A stretch of 64,000 bases of DNA, from NCBI RefSeq assembly GCF_022234545.1, contig NZ_JAIEUI010000003.1, forward strand, positions 230,500 through 294,499, in the 5' to 3' direction. The notes beneath the pieces are model-generated. The model made no database searches. It had not been told where the DNA came from and was given only the letters and a program-made list of their open reading frames with translations. Numbering within the stretch: position 1 is the first letter of the stretch; each line of letters begins with the position of its first letter. Of the stretch, positions 27,236 through 34,372 are shown in pieces. Position numbers and translations under genes: made by a program. This DNA comes from Paenibacillus piscarius. GTDB lineage: Bacteria; Bacillota; Bacilli; Paenibacillales; Paenibacillaceae.

Positions 27236-27251
27236 GAAGAGGAGGAGAACC

Positions 27252-28346
27252 ATGTCCACACAATTAATTGAGCTTAAGAAGGAAGATGAGCAAAAGGTCG
27301 TTCAGGAAGCTTCCCAATTAATCGAGCAGGTTGCCAAGACGGATACCGTAGCCCTGGATTCCCTGATGGATGATATCGGGAGGCTTGGCGTGAAGACACA
27401 GGAGAAGGCGGGACAGACCTTGAAGCTGCTGGACCGCCCGGTCAATGACCTGATGAGCGGCAAGCGGGTGGAAGTGCCGAACATGATTATGAAGCTGCGG
27501 AATGAATGTGAGACACTGCAGCAGAGCAAGAATGTCAGCTTCTTCGGCAAAATGCTGCGCAAAAGCCCGCTGAAGAATTACGTCTACAAATATCAGTCGG
27601 TCCGCACCAACATTGATGCCATCATCACCGGTCTGCGTGACGGCCGTGATACGCTGGAGGAGAGCATTGTTAATATGCGCCAGCTTAAGCGCACCTCCAT
27701 GGAGGAGATCTATAACCTCCAGACCAAGATCGCCTTCGGCAACAAGTTGAAGGAGCTGTTCGAAGCCGAGATCGCGAAGCCGGAGAATGAATCCCGCAAA
27801 GCGTATCTGGAGCGCGGGCTCCGCAAGGTGATGGTGCGGATTCAGTCCATGACCGAGATGATTCTGCTCTATAATCAGGCAATTGCTGCAACAGATATCA
27901 TCAACGACAACAATGACAAGCTGATCGATTCTGTCAATAACGCGATTGACAAGACATCGAACCTGATTACCGTCTCGGCGATGATTGCCATGTCCCTGGC
28001 CGATCAGGAGAATGTCATCAACGCGGTGGAAGCGACCAACAAGACCATCGAAGATCAGTTCAAGGAGAATGCGCGGCTGCTGCGCACCACAACAGAGAAG
28101 ACAACAGAGCTGCTCTCCAAGCCGTCCATGTCGCTCGAAGCCGTGAACCAGGCTATAGGCGATCTGCTCAGTGCTCTGGATACCTCGGAGCAATCCAACC
28201 GGCGGATCATCGAGAGCTGCCAGGATTACACCTCCAAGATGTCCACCATCAACACCCAGCTCAGCAACCGGCTGGGACTGAACGAAGGCTCACAGCCGCA
28301 GGCCCTGAAGCAGGCGGAGAACGGGCTGAGCAGCTTTTTGAACTGA
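27252..28346 (+). CDS. telA: Toxic anion resistance protein TelA, 364 aa
   Basis: ATG with GAAGAGGAGG upstream. It is a helical protein of the TelA/KlaA family (PF05816), with the conserved core SFFGKMLRKSPLKNYVYKYQSVRTN near residue 95 and ANKTIEDQ-like coiled segments toward the C-terminus. Related proteins are B. subtilis YceH and plasmid TelA/KlaA. They contribute to tellurite and cell-envelope stress resistance by an unknown mechanism. It ends the Ter region; no clear terminator follows. Confidence 0.92.
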   Translation: MSTQLIELKKEDEQKVVQEASQLIEQVAKTDTVALDSLMDDIGRLGVKTQEKAGQTLKLLDRPVNDLMSGKRVEVPNMIMKLRNECETLQQSKNVSFFGKMLRKSPLKNYVYKYQSVRTNIDAIITGLRDGRDTLEESIVNMRQLKRTSMEEIYNLQTKIAFGNKLKELFEAEIAKPENESRKAYLERGLRKVMVRIQSMTEMILLYNQAIAATDIINDNNDKLIDSVNNAIDKTSNLITVSAMIAMSLADQENVINAVEATNKTIEDQFKENARLLRTTTEKTTELLSKPSMSLEAVNQAIGDLLSALDTSEQSNRRIIESCQDYTSKMSTINTQLSNRLGLNEGSQPQALKQAENGLSSFLN

Positions 28347-28441
28347 TGATTTGATTGGCAGCGATTAGATAGTCATTCATATTGCTCTGCTCTTCCTCAT
28401 AAGTTGTCACTAAGGCGACCTATGGGGGAGAGGATAAGCGG

Positions 28442-28546
28442 ATGATGATTCTGGGATGCTTGATCGTAGTGCTTATCATCGTAGCCAGCAGTGAGAAGGC
28501 AGAAACGATCGCCATGCTGAATGACCGGGATGATAATGGCTGCTGA
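28442..28546 (+). CDS. Possible 34-residue membrane peptide
   Basis: ATGATGATT begins a 34-codon frame with GGGGGAGAGGA about eight bases upstream. Residues 1-14 are strongly hydrophobic (MILGCLIVVLIIVA); the tail is charged and ends DDNGC. Single-span peptides of this kind are common but often unannotated. Nothing in sequence proves expression. Without translation data it could be spurious. Confidence 0.35.
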   Translation: MMILGCLIVVLIIVASSEKAETIAMLNDRDDNGC

Positions 28547-28636
28547 AGCAGTGCAGTAGAGTGCGAGCAGACTCCATGAATATTGACGTTCTGTGATTCA
28601 AGCAATTTCCAGTGGTTTATTGGGTATAATAACCTG

Positions 28637-28655
28637 GAGGCTGTACATCAGCCTC
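28637..28655 (+). promoter_or_regulatory. Leader hairpin before the formate/nitrite channel
   Basis: GAGGCTG / CAGCCTC with a five-base loop lies seven bases after a TATAAT -10 (28625-28630) and 41 bases before the GTG start. Confidence 0.4.
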
Positions 28656-28695
28656 TCATAATCACTGAAAATACGAAGCGGATACGGAGGTACAA

Positions 28696-29484
28696 GTGGA
28701 GAACGAGGCACTGCTGCAGGTTGAGAAGCTGGCACTGAAGAAACAAAGGATCTTCCGGCAAAGCGTATGGCGGTATATTGCCAGAGCCATGCTGGCCAGC
28801 ATGTTTATCGGATTTGGCGTTATCGTAGCCTTCAAGACCGGCAACTTCTTCTACATGGAACACTCGCCGATGACCTATCCGATGGCTGCGATCACATTCG
28901 GCGCAGCCATCATCCTAATTTCCTATGGTGGAGGGGATTTGTTCACCGGAGACACATTCTATTACACGTACGCGGCGCTCAGACGCAAGCTGGCCTGGAC
29001 CGAGGTTGTGCGGATGTGGGTGGTCAGCTATCTCGGGAATATCCTTGGAGCTACAGCGTTTGCTCTGCTTATTTTTCTGACGGGATTGTTCTATGATTCC
29101 TCGGTGAACGGGTTCCTGCTGAATGTAGTAGCCCACAAGATGGAAGCCCCGGCGCTGCAGCTGTTCTTCCGGGCCATTCTCTGTAACTGGCTCGTCTGCC
29201 TGGCCTTCTTCGTGCCAATGTCGATGAAGCATGACGGAGCCAAAATGTTCGCGATGGTGCTCTTCGTATTCTGCTTCTTCATCTCCGGGTATGAGCACAG
29301 CATCGCCAATATGTGTACCTTCGCCATTGCCCTTGTCCTGGACCATCCCGGAACGATCTCCTGGGGAGGCGTCGTGCACAATCTGGTTCCGGTCACCTTG
29401 GGCAATCTCATCGGCGGCGGTGTGCTGATGGGCGTTATGTATTATTATGTCAACAAGCCGTTCCTGGATGAGGAATCCCACTGA
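28696..29484 (+). CDS. Formate/nitrite transporter (FNT) family channel, 262 aa
   Basis: GTG start with CGGAGG upstream. Six membrane segments. The FNT half-helix motifs are visible: RAMLASMFIGFGVIVAFKTG near the N-terminus, GGGDLFTGDTFY, ILCNWLVCLA near residue 160 and NLVPVTLGNLIGGG near the end. FNT pentamers conduct formate, nitrite or hydrosulfide anions. It stands alone; no nitrite reductase or formate-lyase gene is next to it. A bidirectional hairpin separates it from the convergent rhodanese gene. Confidence 0.92.
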   Translation: MENEALLQVEKLALKKQRIFRQSVWRYIARAMLASMFIGFGVIVAFKTGNFFYMEHSPMTYPMAAITFGAAIILISYGGGDLFTGDTFYYTYAALRRKLAWTEVVRMWVVSYLGNILGATAFALLIFLTGLFYDSSVNGFLLNVVAHKMEAPALQLFFRAILCNWLVCLAFFVPMSMKHDGAKMFAMVLFVFCFFISGYEHSIANMCTFAIALVLDHPGTISWGGVVHNLVPVTLGNLIGGGVLMGVMYYYVNKPFLDEESH

Positions 29485-29509
29485 CCGGCAATGGACCATA
29501 TAAAGACAC

Positions 29510-29544
29510 AACAGCGGTTCCCCGGTAATTGGGGAAGCGCTGTT
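29510..29544. terminator. Bidirectional hairpin between the FNT and rhodanese genes
   Basis: AACAGCGGTTCCCC and GGGGAAGCGCTGTT pair over 14 positions with one mismatch around a seven-base loop. Confidence 0.7.
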
Positions 29545-29588
29545 GCTGCTTGTACGGGAGGCAGTATAAACTCAGAGAATTGGAGAGC

Positions 29589-30041
29589 TTACAAGGATTC
29601 GCCGGAGATGTTCCAGTATAAGGGGGCGTTCTCTTTAAGTGTGCCTTCCAGTGTGCCGCCTTCCTTACGCCAGTATTCGATGCCTCCGAGCATCTCCTTA
29701 ACCGAATATCCCTGGGCGGCCAGCCGCGCAGCGGCTCCAGTGGCCCCGTTGCAGGCGGGCCCCCAGCAATAGACGACCAGCACCTCTTCTTTGGACAGCT
29801 CCGGCGATTTATTGTGTATCCGCCCGTAGGGCAGAGAGAGGGCTCCCGGCAGATGGGCTTCAGCGTAAGAGCGGGCATCGCGGACATCGATCAGCCGGAA
29901 GGCTGCTACACCTTCACGAAGATCGTAAGCGACATCGGCCACATCGGTCTCGAAAGCTGCTTTGGCTGCGAAGTGGGCTGCTGCCTCCGCCGGGTCTGCT
30001 GCCGGAACGGCCAGCACCAGGGATTTTGCCTGTGTTTTCAT
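29589..30041 (-). CDS. Rhodanese domain protein, 150 aa
   Basis: ATG at 30041 with AAGGAGGAATTCC upstream. Residues 45-135 form a single rhodanese domain with the entry motif RLIDVRDARSYAEAHLPGA and the active Cys in VVYCWGPACNGATGAA. The active-site loop is long and contains a second Cys, as in single-domain sulfurtransferases. It diverges from a LysR gene across a 112-base region with a LysR-type dyad. That geometry suggests the LysR protein controls it. Confidence 0.88.
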   Translation of the reverse strand: MKTQAKSLVLAVPAADPAEAAAHFAAKAAFETDVADVAYDLREGVAAFRLIDVRDARSYAEAHLPGALSLPYGRIHNKSPELSKEEVLVVYCWGPACNGATGAAARLAAQGYSVKEMLGGIEYWRKEGGTLEGTLKENAPLYWNISGESL

Positions 30042-30087
30042 GGGAATTCCTCCTTGAGATGGGTTGGTTTCAGTATACTAAGGATTT

Positions 30088-30101
30088 ATAATTAGAATTA
30101 T
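30088..30101. promoter_or_regulatory. LysR-type operator between rhodanese and lysR
   Basis: ATAATTAGAATTAT is a perfect dyad around AG of the T-N11-A form and sits in the divergent promoter region. Confidence 0.45.
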
Positions 30102-30153
30102 TTATAGTTCGTAATAATAAATATAGATAATAATGATAATACAGGAGGACGGC

Positions 30154-31032
30154 ATGGAGTTAACGTATCTACGGACCTTTTGTACGGTGGTGGATAAGGG
30201 GAGCTACACCCGGGCAGCAGATGAGCTTGGCTACGCCCAGCCGAGTGTGACCGCGCAGATTGCCAAGCTGGAGGCGTTGTATGGCGCCACACTGCTGGAA
30301 CGTTCAGGCCGGGGGATGGTGCCCACCTTTGCCGGCCGCAATCTGCTCCCGTATGCGCGGCAGATGCTGGCGCTGAGTGAGGAAGCCAAGGCGGTGATTA
30401 CGGGCGGGGACCAGGGAATGCTGAACATTGGCTCGATTGAGACACTGGCCGCCTACTATCTGCCTCCCCGGCTCCACCGCTACCGTGAGCAGTATCCAGG
30501 AATGCAGCTAAGGGTGCAGCCCGGTTCCGAGGCGGATATCATTACAGCGGTTATGGACAGGTCTGTTCAATTCGGCTTGATCTTCGATGCGGCTTATTCA
30601 GCGGAGGAGCTAATCACTCTGCCGCTGCGTGAAGAGGCGCTGTATGTGGTAACCCATCCGCAGCATCCCTTGGCTGCCGGGCAGGAAGTTACCCCGGAGC
30701 AGCTGGAGGGAGAGATGCTCGTGCTGACAGAGCATACCTGCACCTACCGGAAGCAATTGCTGCAGGTACTCAGAGAATCCGGCGTTACTGCCCGTGAGGG
30801 CATGGAGTTCGGGAACCTGGAGGGGATCAAGCAGGCGGTGAAGCACGGCTGGGGAACGGGATTCCTGCCGCGTTATGCGGTGGAAGAGGAGCTGCGCACG
30901 GGTGCATTGACCGGCATTCCTCTGAAAGGACAAAGAGAGCCGTTCTACATTCAACTGATCTACCGTAAAGAGCTGCATCTCTCTCCAGCGTTCATCCAGT
31001 TCATTGCAGAGCTTAAGCAACCCGGAAACTAA
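30154..31032 (+). CDS. LysR family transcriptional regulator, 292 aa
   Basis: I chose the ATG at 30154, six bases after AGGAGGAC-like sequence; an ATG at 30133 lacks a site. The N-terminal winged helix (MELTYLRTFCTVVDKGSYTRAA ... QPSVTAQIAKLE) is standard, followed by a periplasmic-binding-type effector domain with LNIGSIETLAAYYLPPRL. It belongs to the CysL/CbbR-like shape of the family, but the ligand is unknown. It probably controls the divergent rhodanese gene. Confidence 0.9.
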   Translation: MELTYLRTFCTVVDKGSYTRAADELGYAQPSVTAQIAKLEALYGATLLERSGRGMVPTFAGRNLLPYARQMLALSEEAKAVITGGDQGMLNIGSIETLAAYYLPPRLHRYREQYPGMQLRVQPGSEADIITAVMDRSVQFGLIFDAAYSAEELITLPLREEALYVVTHPQHPLAAGQEVTPEQLEGEMLVLTEHTCTYRKQLLQVLRESGVTAREGMEFGNLEGIKQAVKHGWGTGFLPRYAVEEELRTGALTGIPLKGQREPFYIQLIYRKELHLSPAFIQFIAELKQPGN

Positions 31033-31260
31033 CGAAGAAATAGGAACATAATCATCCTAGCAGGCGGGAGGTGCTGGTTCTGTATATCCGTTCATCATCA
31101 GGGCTACCGAAACTGGGCAAGTAGCGGGAATGAGGTGCATAAATGCACTTGATTTCGTAATTAGTTGGAATATTGAGTTAATAAAGAGTATTAGTACACC
31201 TAAATTCCACAAAAGCTACCCTACCCCGAATGAAGTGTGAATAGACAGCCACGCAAAAAA
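31033..31260. other. Intergenic region with a short dyad
   Basis: No gene is seen. GTGCATAAATGCAC (31135-31148) is a perfect palindrome of a type that also appears partly near 53430; it may be a remnant of a dispersed repeat. Confidence 0.35.
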
Positions 31261-31290
31261 AGGATTCAGCCCCAACTTCGGCTGAATCCT
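31254..31290 (-). terminator. Terminator of the TPM-domain gene
   Basis: AGGATTCAGCC / GGCTGAATCCT, eleven perfect pairs with an eight-base loop; read on the minus strand it is followed by a T tract. Confidence 0.88.
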
Positions 31291-31313
31291 TCTCACGTCC
31301 TGTACTCCTCAGG

Positions 31314-33770
31314 CTACCACTTGGAGCCGCCGGAGCTTCTGCCGGAGTTGCCTCCGCCACCGCCACCGCCGCCCCATGAAGATCCGCCGGAGGAACGTCC
31401 GCCGCTGCTGCTTCCGCCGCCCCAGGAGGAACCGCCGGAGGAACGCCCGCCACCGCCGCCAAACCCGCCGCCGCCGAAGCCGCCGCCGCCCGCAGAAGGC
31501 GGCCCGGAGGAATTCCGCTTACGCTCCTGTTCTCTGCGCTCCTGCTCCTGAAGCATGGCCATTCGGGCTGCGCGCTCGGCTGCCTCCTTCTGGCGGACCA
31601 GCCGGTTCGCTTCCTCTACGAAGTAAGAGATCTGTGAGGCATAGGCACGCTCTGTGTCCTCCAGATCCTCCAGATTATACGGGCTGGAGGATAGACCTTG
31701 CTGCAATACGGCGTACTCCGGCAGTGAGGAGAGCTGGAAGCGGCTCTGGGAAGAGATCCCCCTGCTCTGCAGCAGGCGGTATGCGGCATCAACGCGGCTT
31801 TGCCCGTCGGCGAACCGTCTTTTCAACTGCTCCAGCCGCTCATACAGCGAATCCAGGCTGCTGCTGATCTGGTTGAACCGGCTCTCCGTCTCATCCTGCA
31901 GGGCAATCAGCTGGTCCAGTCCGCTGCGCGCCTGGTCATATTCGGCACGCGTATCGCTGTTCCACGATTCGACCTGCGGCAATTCTCCCGCACCCTGGCG
32001 CAGGGCGGCCCCGGCCTCTTCCAGCATCTGTTCCGCTTCGTCCAGATGCCGCTGGACGAACTTGCGCTTCCCCTCCGCGATCAGGCCTTCCAGCCCTTTG
32101 CGCCGCTGGGTGAGCTGCTCCCATCTGCTGCGCACGTTCTCCAGATCCCTGCGGTTATTCGCGCGGAGCGTGGCCTGGCGCTCCGTCATGGCGACCGCTT
32201 CCACGAGCAGTGCATCCAGCTCCGCCCCGATGCGGCGGACTTCATCCATATCGCCGCTGTGCAGCGGCGCCTCCAGCGAACGGGCAACAGACTCAGCCTG
32301 CTCCAGGCGCTCGTACGGCTTCACCTTCATATTGTGCAGGGAGTGCTGGTCAATCATTCCGGCTATGCGGGTGCGGGTAGTCCCGAGTACGCCGGGAAAG
32401 CCCTTCAGCTTCTCTTCATACACCTCAACATCCTGCATATCCTGTTCAATTCTCTTCTGCGTCTCCTGCGCCTTGGCGGTAATCTCCTGGGCAGCAATGG
32501 GGTCAAATAACTCAAGCTCCTCTGCCTTGGCGGTATCTGCGGCGAGCTCCTGCAGATCTTCGGCAATCTCCTGCAGCGGATAACCGGTCTCCTGCGACGC
32601 TTCCTGCAATTGCTCCATCAGCTCAGGCGCGTCCTGCTTCAACTCTGTAATCTCCTGCTTGACATTCCGGTCGGCCTCGCTGACGATGGCGATCTTCTGC
32701 TCCTCTTCCTCAAGCGCAGCGCGGAACTCACCTTCTGTCCGCTCCAGCTCTTCGGCCGCGATCTTAAGCTCCGACAAGCGGAAGAACGCAGGCAGCGGGG
32801 CTTGCCCGGCGGTCTGCAGCGCAGACAGCTCTACCATCCGGGAGGTCAGGCGCTTCGAGATGCCTTCGACCAGCTCTCCGGTCTTGCCCTGCACGATCCC
32901 CTGAAAAGACTGAAGCGAATCAAGCGCACGGTTCGCCCGTACCAGCAGGTCCGCAACCGCCTCCCGCTGCTCAGCAAGTGCCTTCCGTCGGCGCATGCCG
33001 GTAATCACAACATAGAGCAGCAGAACCAGCACAGCAGCTCCGATCAATGCCGCTGCGAGCGGCAGGAGAGACTTCACGCGGCTTGGGCCGCTGCCGTTCC
33101 CGTTGACGCCAGTCCCGGTGCTGCCAGTGCCTGACGTAGTCCCGCCGGTCTCCGGCGCAGTGCTGCCAGACCCGCCAGTCCCTGGCGCAGTGCTGCCGGC
33201 CCCGCCGGTGTCCGGCGTAACTCCGCCAGTCTCCCCGTTCACGGCACCGCCGGACCCGCTGTCCATACCGGCGCTCTGCCCGCTGCTGCCGATCGTGTCC
33301 AGCGCCTTCATCACCGCGCTGATCGCTCCGGCGAAGTCCCCGTCTCTGGCAGACGGGTTGAAGTACGTCTCCAGTACGCTGCTGACCGCTGCACTGCCTG
33401 AGCCGCCGCCTTGCTCTGCGGACCAGGAATCCAGCGCACCTTGCAGCCCCTGATTAATGAAGCTGAGCTCCGTTTGCCGGTCTCCGTAGCTGATCAGCAG
33501 CAGGATGTCCCGGGGCTTCAGACCCCAGGTGTCATAGACATCGGCAGCATAGTCTGCCGGATCTGCGCCGTCCAGTGAGTCTATAATCAGAACATGGAAC
33601 GTGTAGCGGTCGGTATCGGCCAGCCGGGTAAGGGTATCCATTTGCCGGGAGTTCAGCAGCCCGGCTTCATCGGTAACGACTCCCTGCGGCGCGGGGACCT
33701 CGGCAGCAGCGTAGACCCCGGGTATCCATAGCAGCGACAACAGTAAGACCAAGGCGAGGATTTTTCTCAA
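31314..33770 (-). CDS. TPM-domain protein with coiled coil and Gly/Ser/Trp-rich tail, 818 aa
   Basis: A signal peptide (residues 1-22) leads to an extracytoplasmic TPM domain (PF04536, about 30-165: VVTDEAGLL, DRYTFHVLIIDSLDG, DILLLISYGDRQTELSF). A low-complexity Gly/Thr/Ser linker (165-230) and a membrane helix (about 232-255) follow. A long Glu/Gln-rich coiled-coil region then runs from about 260 to 760, somewhat like EzrA. The tail from about 765 is almost only Gly, Ser, Trp and Arg, with repeated SSGGSSWGGG units. TPM proteins function in envelope or photosystem maintenance; here a role in the envelope is likely. At 818 residues it is far longer than typical TPM proteins. Confidence 0.85.
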   Translation of the reverse strand: MRKILALVLLLSLLWIPGVYAAAEVPAPQGVVTDEAGLLNSRQMDTLTRLADTDRYTFHVLIIDSLDGADPADYAADVYDTWGLKPRDILLLISYGDRQTELSFINQGLQGALDSWSAEQGGGSGSAAVSSVLETYFNPSARDGDFAGAISAVMKALDTIGSSGQSAGMDSGSGGAVNGETGGVTPDTGGAGSTAPGTGGSGSTAPETGGTTSGTGSTGTGVNGNGSGPSRVKSLLPLAAALIGAAVLVLLLYVVITGMRRRKALAEQREAVADLLVRANRALDSLQSFQGIVQGKTGELVEGISKRLTSRMVELSALQTAGQAPLPAFFRLSELKIAAEELERTEGEFRAALEEEEQKIAIVSEADRNVKQEITELKQDAPELMEQLQEASQETGYPLQEIAEDLQELAADTAKAEELELFDPIAAQEITAKAQETQKRIEQDMQDVEVYEEKLKGFPGVLGTTRTRIAGMIDQHSLHNMKVKPYERLEQAESVARSLEAPLHSGDMDEVRRIGAELDALLVEAVAMTERQATLRANNRRDLENVRSRWEQLTQRRKGLEGLIAEGKRKFVQRHLDEAEQMLEEAGAALRQGAGELPQVESWNSDTRAEYDQARSGLDQLIALQDETESRFNQISSSLDSLYERLEQLKRRFADGQSRVDAAYRLLQSRGISSQSRFQLSSLPEYAVLQQGLSSSPYNLEDLEDTERAYASQISYFVEEANRLVRQKEAAERAARMAMLQEQERREQERKRNSSGPPSAGGGGFGGGGFGGGGGRSSGGSSWGGGSSSGGRSSGGSSWGGGGGGGGNSGRSSGGSKW

Positions 33771-33904
33771 TCTGACACACTCCGATCTGTAAGCTATTCT
33801 TCATAGTATGCTGTTTATTATACTACATCATTAAACATTCCGAAGGCGGCTTCCGCCACCTGCCCTTAATAAGACCTGAATCCGCCCATAAGCGCATAAA
33901 AAAA

Positions 33905-33929
33905 GCGCACCCCCTCGCAGGGATGCGTC
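33905..33929 (-). terminator. Terminator of the 47-aa gene
   Basis: GCGCACCCC and GGGATGCGT pair with one wobble and one mismatch; on the minus strand it is followed by seven T residues. Confidence 0.7.
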
Positions 33930-33945
33930 TATATCACGGAATGGA

Positions 33946-34089
33946 CTATCTGGCTTGCAGGCAGAGAATATATTGCAATCTGGACTTGATCTCTTTTTGC
34001 CATTTCAGATCTCCGACTTTCACAGCAAGATTGAGCAGATCCAGATAATCGTCAACCTGCAAGGCGGTCCGGGTAGTGGCTGCGTTCAT
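33946..34089 (-). CDS. Small protein, 47 aa, under a Fur box
   Basis: ATG at 34089 with AAAAGGAGA upstream, and a terminator just downstream. The product begins MNAATTRTALQVDDYLDLL, is mostly helical, slightly basic and ends LCLQAR. I do not recognise the family with certainty. It has no signal peptide or membrane segment. A perfect Fur box lies 62-76 bases upstream, so it should be induced when iron is scarce. Small Fur-regulated proteins (FbpA, FbpB, FbpC) assist the sRNA FsrA in B. subtilis; a like role is possible but not shown. Confidence 0.7.
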   Translation of the reverse strand: MNAATTRTALQVDDYLDLLNLAVKVGDLKWQKEIKSRLQYILCLQAR

Positions 34090-34145
34090 GGGTCTTCAGT
34101 CTCCTTTTAACTCAAATATAGAAAATGGATGGGTGATAGAAATCC

Positions 34146-34165
34146 AATAATGATAATCATTATCA
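34146..34165. promoter_or_regulatory. Fur box
   Basis: AATAATGATAATCATTATC matches the classical 19-base Fur consensus at 18 of 19 positions and contains a perfect 7-1-7 core TGATAATCATTATCA (34151-34165). It lies upstream of the 47-aa gene (minus) and 208 bases before the plus-strand c-di-GMP gene. Confidence 0.85.
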
Positions 34166-34372
34166 ACTGTTATTGATATTATCCACATTTTAACCGTAAA
34201 AAGCAATATAAATCTAAAATTTTTTGCTTCTGAAGTGATAAAGAAAACGTTGCTGCGGTATTTGCGCATTTTATCAGATTTGAAGCAGGATATGCAGGAA
34301 CCCTACCATATTTTGTCGAATAAGGTTGTATACATACGTTAGCCGATTTCACTTGGACAAAGGAGAATTGCG

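Noticed and set aside
30124..30140. Fur-box-like GATAAT repeats before lysR
   Set aside because: Only direct GATAAT copies are present and the inverted half is missing; the AT-rich region makes this likely by chance.
31376..33134. Plus-strand frames of 163-309 codons opposite the TPM gene
   Set aside because: They lie wholly inside the TPM gene, have no ribosome binding sites and contain only Arg/Ser-rich low-complexity translation of a coiled-coil gene.
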